Assembly: GCA_041178325.1 (NCBI GenBank)
Contig: JBEGVN010000038.1
Coordinates: forward strand, 1 to 10,494
DNA from: UBA6136 sp041178325
GTDB taxonomy: Bacteria; Pseudomonadota; Gammaproteobacteria; Methylococcales; Methylococcaceae
Direction: 5' to 3'
Length of the DNA stretch: 10,494 nt
This document shows, piece after piece, positions 6,793 through 10,494 of the stretch. A model generated the notes under the pieces. The model saw nothing but the letters and a program-made list of their open reading frames with translations. It searched no databases and was not told the origin of the DNA. The position numbers and the translations under genes are program-made. Position 1 is the first letter of the stretch. Every line of letters starts with the position of its first letter.

Positions 6793-7062
6793 ATGAGCGA
6801 CGAGATGAAGGACGTGTTGAAACAGTTCGACTCCCTTGACCTGGCCACAGAAATTCAAGTCCATAAGGTTTACCGCATTGGGAAGGATTTTTTGGTTTCC
6901 TTCGATGCTTCATCCCCCCCAGCGAACGACGTAAGTTACGATCGGCGAGAATGCTTCACATACCACCTTTACGATCTTGATGATCGGATCTTTGAAACCG
7001 GTGTATTTGAGACGCTCGAGAGCGCAAAGCTTGATGTGCTCTGGAAAATCCACCAGAACTAA
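6793..7062 (+). CDS. Hypothetical protein, 89 aa
   Basis: I do not recognise the family. I prefer the ATG at 6793 (MSDEMKDVLKQFDSLDL...). The same frame can be opened from a GTG at 6730, but that extension crosses the inverted repeats. Neither start has a good Shine-Dalgarno; the ATG lies 12 bases after the arm AGGATTTCTT. The protein looks soluble and slightly acidic. An N-terminal helix is followed by likely beta strands (EIQVHKVYRIGKDFLVSFD, CFTYHLYDLDDRIFETGVF) and a C-terminal helix (LESAKLDVLWKI), a small alpha/beta fold. No catalytic residues stand out. Its expression may depend on the structured leader just upstream. Confidence 0.5.
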   Translation: MSDEMKDVLKQFDSLDLATEIQVHKVYRIGKDFLVSFDASSPPANDVSYDRRECFTYHLYDLDDRIFETGVFETLESAKLDVLWKIHQN

Positions 7063-7110
7063 CTAATAAAGCAATCTAGGACTTTTCAGTTGGTGCTGTA
7101 GGGTCGCATC

Positions 7111-7127
7111 TTGGTGCGGTGCACCAA
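7111..7127. repeat. Short hairpin after the 89-aa gene
   Basis: TTGGTG pairs with CACCAA around a five-base loop. A second TTGGTGC at 7090-7096 could compete for the same right arm (GCACCAA, 7121-7127), giving two alternative foldings. There is no U-tract, so a terminator role is uncertain. Confidence 0.3.
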
Positions 7128-7234
7128 AGCGCTGCCCGCTGATAACCCAATCAAAATTCAGCTGCTCAAGATCGTCAGCAATTAAAAGCCAAATTGCCGA
7201 CGAAGCACAAAAGAAGATAATTGAATTAATTGTT

Positions 7235-7429
7235 ATGCAACATTCAATCAAACGAACGACCGAACAAACTGTTGTCATCAGGATCAGTGAAATTGCTTGG
7301 CATGAAGGAATGAAACGCGCCAGAGAAGGTGGCAGCACCTTTGATAACCCCTATGCATTAGGTTCTGTAGAAGCCTACAGCTGGCTTTCTGGCTTTATCG
7401 GGAAAGCCGATGCAGTTCCAAAAGTGTGA
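7235..7429 (+). CDS. Rmf/CrpP-like small protein, 64 aa
   Basis: The middle and C-terminal part matches the pattern of the ribosome modulation factor / CrpP-like family: Ala21-x3-Gly25-x3-Ala29-x2-Gly32, then Asn38-Pro39-Tyr40, then Trp50-x2-Gly53 (AWHEGMKRAREGG, DNPYALGS, YSWLSGF). Classical Rmf binds the ribosome and promotes 100S dimers in stationary phase. CrpP-type relatives have been linked to quinolone tolerance, a contested activity. Residues 1-20 are a basic, polar extension not needed for the motif. The ATG at 7235 has only a weak purine stretch (AGAAGA) upstream. The call rests on motif spacing, not alignment; ribosome binding is inferred from the family. Confidence 0.6.
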   Translation: MQHSIKRTTEQTVVIRISEIAWHEGMKRAREGGSTFDNPYALGSVEAYSWLSGFIGKADAVPKV

Positions 7430-7729
7430 CCTTCTGAAGGGGAGGGGAGAGGAGACCTTGAGTGAAGTCTGTCAGATAGACTCCAAGAGAGAGAAGTGCC
7501 CGGCGAACCCTTATCGAGGCTGAAATACAGCCACTCTTATTATTTTCGCCCGCCGGATGAGTTCAAACCATCAGACCTGATAAAGCCTTTGTTCTTATTT
7601 TATGCCCCCAGAAGGAAATGGGAGCCAGCCAATTCTGAACATTTCAGTGGCTTTTCTCGATACGTAATCCTACGTAATTCAGTCTCATTTCGCGCTATGG
7701 CCTTTGAACCTTGATGAGTCGCTGACCAT
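7430..7729. other. Gap with purine-rich tract and weak short ORFs
   Basis: CCTTC-T-GAAGG (7430-7440) forms a small stem directly after the Rmf-like stop. A purine-rich tract (GGGGAGGGGAGAGGAG, 7439-7454) follows. Two weak ORFs can be read. One is a TTG-started 21-aa peptide (7458-7523, ending KCPANPYRG). The other is a GTG-started 72-aa ORF (7496-7714) after GAGAGAGAA, with no recognisable features. I do not support either as a gene. TACGTA occurs twice (7660-7675), with no known meaning. Confidence 0.3.
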
Positions 7730-8029
7730 TCAGGCCAACAACATACGAATGTGCTGGATTGCCTGCTTGATGGCCGTTGCAGCAACGTCCATTTTCTGCT
7801 CAACCATTTCTTCAAGCATCTCCCAGGTATCCTCAGACGATTCGATCCAGTCCTCTAAGCTCGCTTCCGTGGATTCGTAGTAATCCTTGAGAGCATTCAG
7901 TGCCTGTTCACACTGAACCTGAACCGTTTCTGCAGAGTTTTCAGCCTTGATTTCAAGCTCGAGGATTTCGGCTTTCCATTCATCAAGCTGCTGGCTAAGT
8001 CTCTCAATATAGATATCTTTTTCGCCCAT
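7730..8029 (-). CDS. Small coiled-coil stress-type protein, 99 aa
   Basis: The protein begins MGEKDIYIERLSQQLDEWKAEI, the typical opening of short coiled-coil proteins found widely in proteobacteria near stress genes; their biochemical role is not settled. It is almost entirely helical and acidic, with heptad-like Leu/Ile/Met/Ala spacing from about residue 6 to 97 (LSQQLDEWKAEILELEIK, LNALKDYYESTEASLEDW, MLEEMVEQKMDVAATAIKQAIQ). The start is the ATG at 8029, with GGGAG about 10 bases upstream. A TTG at 8059 would add ten residues without family resemblance. It lies 36 bases after the RRM gene stop on the same strand, so the two are probably co-transcribed. Confidence 0.75.
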   Translation of the reverse strand: MGEKDIYIERLSQQLDEWKAEILELEIKAENSAETVQVQCEQALNALKDYYESTEASLEDWIESSEDTWEMLEEMVEQKMDVAATAIKQAIQHIRMLLA

Positions 8030-8065
8030 GGTCGAACCGCTCCCGGCTGCTCTCGCCAATCTTGA

Positions 8066-8380
8066 TCAATCGAAACGACGCGAGGGTGCGACCTGACTTC
8101 GTTGAGTCCTTGGACCGTTGTACCCAGGTCTTGACGGTTCGCGTGGCCTCGCCTCATTGACAGTCAGTACCCGGCCTTCAACTTCTTTCCCATTCAGCGC
8201 CTTGATTGCTATGAGCGCATCTTCATCATCCATTTCGACAAAGCCAAACCCTCTCGAACGGCCGGTTTCTCTATCCATGATGACTTTGGCTGTGATGACA
8301 TTTCCATGGGCGGCAAATATCTCATGCAATCTCTGATGGTCAATGAGATAGCTAAGATTGGTGACGTAGAGGTTCTTCAT
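8066..8380 (-). CDS. RRM-domain RNA-binding protein
   Basis: Single RNA recognition motif protein of 104 aa. RNP2 is LYVTNL (residues 4-9) and RNP1 is RGFGFVEM (43-50), with aromatic residues Tyr5, Phe45 and Phe47 in the RNA-stacking positions. The segment MDRETGRSRGFGF is characteristic of bacterial glycine-poor RRM proteins related to cyanobacterial cold-induced Rbp proteins. The tail (80-104) is short, basic and rich in Arg, Pro and Ser (EPSRPGYNGPRTQRSQVAPSRRFD), likely disordered and RNA-contacting. The protein probably binds single-stranded RNA in the cytoplasm; targets are unknown. It leads the likely two-gene operon with the coiled-coil gene. The start is the ATG at 8380, with only a weak GAG upstream. 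Confidence 0.92.
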   Translation of the reverse strand: MKNLYVTNLSYLIDHQRLHEIFAAHGNVITAKVIMDRETGRSRGFGFVEMDDEDALIAIKALNGKEVEGRVLTVNEARPREPSRPGYNGPRTQRSQVAPSRRFD

Positions 8381-8829
8381 GATTCCATGTTCTCAGATGC
8401 AAAAACGGAATTTTGCAAAGAAAACCGGGGTGGGTTATCCATGCAACAGTGGCTTTGTCATTTGTAGCACCGTAAATGTTCCCCATTTTTTTGAGTTCAA
8501 TCTTTATTCGCTCAAAACGTCTCCCCCCGATTGAGCCTATACCATGAAGTCGAAGCACCCGAGACGAAGGAGCATTGGGTGAGCAGGCCTCTCCTGGCCC
8601 TGAACGGTAATAGTCCGCTTGGATAGAGAATGTCAGATCCTCGACGAACCATTGTCATGCGGTAACCAATCTGCGACTACCAAAGTGTCAACCTCCGGTA
8701 AGCCGTCCGTTCTGCTTTTGGTGAATCGAATAGATGCAAGAAGTAGGACTTGCCAGGATGTGATCCATACCAGGCACGGATTTTTAACAGAGGCTGGATC
8801 AAAAAAGACGCGGGGCCCCAATGGGTTTT
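8381..8829. other. 449-bp region without a supported gene
   Basis: This lies upstream of the RRM gene and downstream of the DUF4239 gene. Short ORFs on both strands (for example 8352-8558 minus and 8619-8942 plus) overlap real genes and show no family features. On the minus strand, G/C-rich GGGGCCCC (8813-8820) is followed by CGCG-TC and TTTTTT, which might terminate the DUF4239 transcript, though the stem is poor. The part next to 8380 should hold the RRM promoter and leader; I see no clear consensus. Confidence 0.3.
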
Positions 8830-9621
8830 CTACAGATCACGACCCTCTGAAATGTAAGCTTTCAGGAATAACAGCTGATCGAGCGGTAAATCTCTTGTCG
8901 ATGAGAAGGGATCACCCAAAAGGTAAACTGCATAAAGATTGATAGCAACGATGAAGGTCACCATGCCCGTCATGATCGAGTGAATGATTGAGCTTTTCAA
9001 TGAGAAGAAGAAGGTGAAGGCGATATTCACAATCCCGCCAGCGATCATGATGAACCACTCAATGTGCGTGATCTTATAGCTTGTGAAATTGACACGCTCT
9101 CTTCTCGATTCTTCGGCCGTTGTGTACGCATCAACCATCGCCTCGAAAATAATTTTTTGATTTTCAGTTTTTGGCTCAAAGCTCCTCATGCTGAACCAAA
9201 TGTTCTTGAATAATATTTTTGTTTTATCCAGAGTTTTTCCAGAGGATAACAAGACCCACTCTTCATCAATCACCCCGTCAACGTAGCTTTTGATGGATGA
9301 TTTGACTTGGGATCTGTATGCAGGGGACAACTGGTCGGCTCCCGTATAAATCTTCAATAATGACTCCACCTCACTTCCCACCGACTTCTTTGCCTCACTG
9401 AAATCTTCTGATGCATTAACCAGAAGCATCCCGAGGACAACCGAATAGAGGGTGCCGACTGCGGACATGTAGATGCCACCCACTGAATGGATAGCCTCAT
9501 ACTTTTCAATGGAAAGTAGTCTGTTGGTCAAGCTCTGAACCCAGATACATAAGACCACCGCGAGGCCAATGACAGCGCCTCCCACCCATGGATTATCGAG
9601 CGTGATTTCGTAAGCCTGCAT
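8830..9621 (-). CDS. DUF4239 / bestrophin-like membrane protein
   Basis: A 263-aa inner-membrane protein with four predicted helices: about residues 12-30, 48-69, 186-207 and 214-236. The two N-terminal and two C-terminal helices are separated by a roughly 115-aa soluble, helical, charged domain (70-185). This layout, the GTLYSVVLGMLLV segment in helix 2 and the post-helix-4 motif GDPFS match the DUF4239 family, described as bestrophin-like. An ion-channel role is only suggested by that relationship. The ATG at 9621 has a weak GGGA upstream. It stands alone, divergent from the 92-aa gene. The size is normal and there is no sign of damage. Confidence 0.8.
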   Translation of the reverse strand: MQAYEITLDNPWVGGAVIGLAVVLCIWVQSLTNRLLSIEKYEAIHSVGGIYMSAVGTLYSVVLGMLLVNASEDFSEAKKSVGSEVESLLKIYTGADQLSPAYRSQVKSSIKSYVDGVIDEEWVLLSSGKTLDKTKILFKNIWFSMRSFEPKTENQKIIFEAMVDAYTTAEESRRERVNFTSYKITHIEWFIMIAGGIVNIAFTFFFSLKSSIIHSIMTGMVTFIVAINLYAVYLLGDPFSSTRDLPLDQLLFLKAYISEGRDL

Positions 9622-9965
9622 TCAAATCCCGGTTTGGATCTCTTGGTTTTTGATCAACAGTCGCGGTGTCAGAAAATGTCCGATTTTTGTTTCGTGACAT
9701 GACCAAAACAGCGTAACGAAATCACCATACAGTTATGTAAGCCTGCGATCAAATCACACGCCAATTCGTACTGATCAAGGGCAAAAATTCAGCTAAGAGA
9801 ACCTTTATGTAAATGCGAGGGGATGTGTGCAGCGAATTGCTGTCAAGATGCCTGTCATCTATAGGGTCCAAATTTTCGAGACCTTCATAACTCGCCTTGT
9901 TAGGTTCAACATCCATTTCCCTTGGTGCTATCCTTGAACCTCATCACGTCAAACCAATTTGTCTT
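9622..9965. other. Divergent intergenic region, 344 bp
   Basis: Presumed promoter region for the minus-strand DUF4239 gene and the plus-strand 92-aa gene. Inverted repeats are present: TTTCGT (9690-9695) with ACGAAA (9716-9721), and ATGTC (9676-9680) with GACAT (9696-9700). They could be regulator sites but are short. No convincing gene or strong promoter consensus was found. Confidence 0.3.
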
Positions 9966-10244
9966 ATGGCTGAAAAAAATCACAGCGTATTACTCGGCTA
10001 TTCATCAGAACGCAATCTGGAGGGGATGACATTCGATGAGGTTTGGGAAGATCTGGTTGAGACAAACTCTGAAGGAGTGTCATGTACCGATGTACTCCAC
10101 TTCGAACTGGCACCTAAGGAACTCGCGAAGATGCTCCGCAAGGGAGATCTTCGTGAGCTGTTGGATGAGATGCGCTCTGCGGGTGCTAATTTCGTTTTTG
10201 TGGGCCCTGTTACTGGGAAACCCATCGATGGACTTTCGATTTAG
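9966..10244 (+). CDS. Hypothetical protein, 92 aa
   Basis: I do not recognise the family. The ATG at 9966 (MAEKNHSVLLGYSSERNLEGM...) gives a compact soluble, acidic protein. A TTG at 9897 would add 23 residues that look non-coding. Neither start has a clear ribosome binding site. The predicted pattern mixes a helix (MTFDEVWEDLVE), a strand (CTDVLHFEL), a longer charged helix (PKELAKMLRKGDLRELLDEMRSA) and a final hydrophobic strand (ANFVFVGPV). No catalytic motif, cysteine cluster or membrane segment is apparent. It is flanked on the right by an IS21-like end, so it may lie at the border of an accessory segment. Confidence 0.45.
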   Translation: MAEKNHSVLLGYSSERNLEGMTFDEVWEDLVETNSEGVSCTDVLHFELAPKELAKMLRKGDLRELLDEMRSAGANFVFVGPVTGKPIDGLSI

Positions 10245-10363
10245 CGCATCCGGTTGTGAAGGACTGCGCCGATGATTTGAATTGATTCTTATACCGTTTA
10301 ACCTCCGTTCCCAGGGCATTTTAAGAATGGTCAGTCACTATATCCTTAACATTCCTGCCTTAT

Positions 10364-10417
10364 TGACCCCGGCGGCCACCCAAATTCCCCCATCTGTGGC
10401 CACCCCAAAATCCCCCA
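10364..10417 (+). repeat. Tandem 20-bp repeats, likely IS21-type element end
   Basis: GGCCACCCAAATTCCCCCA (10374-10392) is repeated with small changes as GGCCACCCCAAAATCCCCCA (10398-10417), 24 bases apart. A TG dinucleotide at 10364 precedes the first copy. IS21-family ends carry such closely spaced direct copies of a transposase binding site and begin with TG. The transposase genes would lie to the right, outside the window; no istA or istB sequence is visible here. The element identity is therefore inferred from the repeat layout. Confidence 0.4.
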
Positions 10418-10494
10418 GTAGCTGACGCTCAATCAGGCCTGACTTTGGTCGGGCAAGGCGACAGGACATCATCAAGCCTTCGACGTATCGACGA

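Noticed and set aside
7458..7523. TTG-started 21-aa ORF ending in KCPANPYRG, echoing the NPY of the Rmf-like neighbour
   Set aside because: Too short, ribosome binding site spacing is poor, and the frame after the stop has no Rmf-like tryptophan-glycine segment.
7496..7714. GTG-started 72-aa ORF
   Set aside because: No family features, an irregular composition, and it fills a gap between better-supported genes. It could be real but cannot be supported.
8619..8942. 107-aa plus-strand ORF
   Set aside because: It overlaps the end of the DUF4239 gene on the other strand and reads as random sequence.
1..10494. CRISPR arrays, tRNA, rRNA, toxin-antitoxin pairs, defence systems
   Set aside because: No regularly spaced repeats, cloverleaf sequences or recognisable proteins of those systems were seen on either strand.

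Overview
The window comes from a Gram-negative bacterium. It encodes an outer-membrane beta-barrel protein with a C-terminal phenylalanine and a catalase-peroxidase with a Sec signal peptide. It also has small stress-type proteins common in proteobacteria and similar phyla (an RRM RNA-binding protein, a short coiled-coil protein, a ribosome-modulation-factor-like protein). The sequence does not fix the genus. Base composition looks balanced, and gene density drops sharply in the middle, as in an accessory or rearranged region.

Layout. Bases 1-307 carry the 3' part of a two-helix membrane protein that is open to the left edge. Next is a porin-like beta-barrel gene (+). It converges on a periplasmic katG (-), and a long hairpin lies between the two stops. 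Upstream of katG sits a complete ISL3-family insertion sequence (4278-5627) with 26-bp imperfect terminal inverted repeats, an intact DDE transposase and no obvious target duplication. It has the same orientation as katG.

From about 5.8 to 7.4 kb there is a run of short plus-strand genes. Most are unrecognised: a 115-aa protein, a 42-aa very acidic peptide with a good ribosome binding site, an 89-aa protein and a 64-aa Rmf/CrpP-like protein. Between the 42-aa and 89-aa genes is a 160-base stretch packed with palindromes. It includes a possible 12-codon leader ORF and resembles a cis-regulatory leader. It is the most unusual piece of the window.

From 7.7 to 9.6 kb three minus-strand genes encode a 99-aa coiled-coil protein, an RRM protein directly upstream of it (probably one operon), and a four-helix DUF4239/bestrophin-like membrane protein. 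A 92-aa protein of unknown function follows on the plus strand. The right edge holds two tandem 20-bp repeats that look like the end of an IS21-type element continuing outside the window.

The recognisable genes share a stress theme: peroxide removal in the periplasm, RNA binding, ribosome hibernation-like and coiled-coil stress proteins. No multi-gene pathway, defence system, CRISPR array, tRNA or rRNA was seen.
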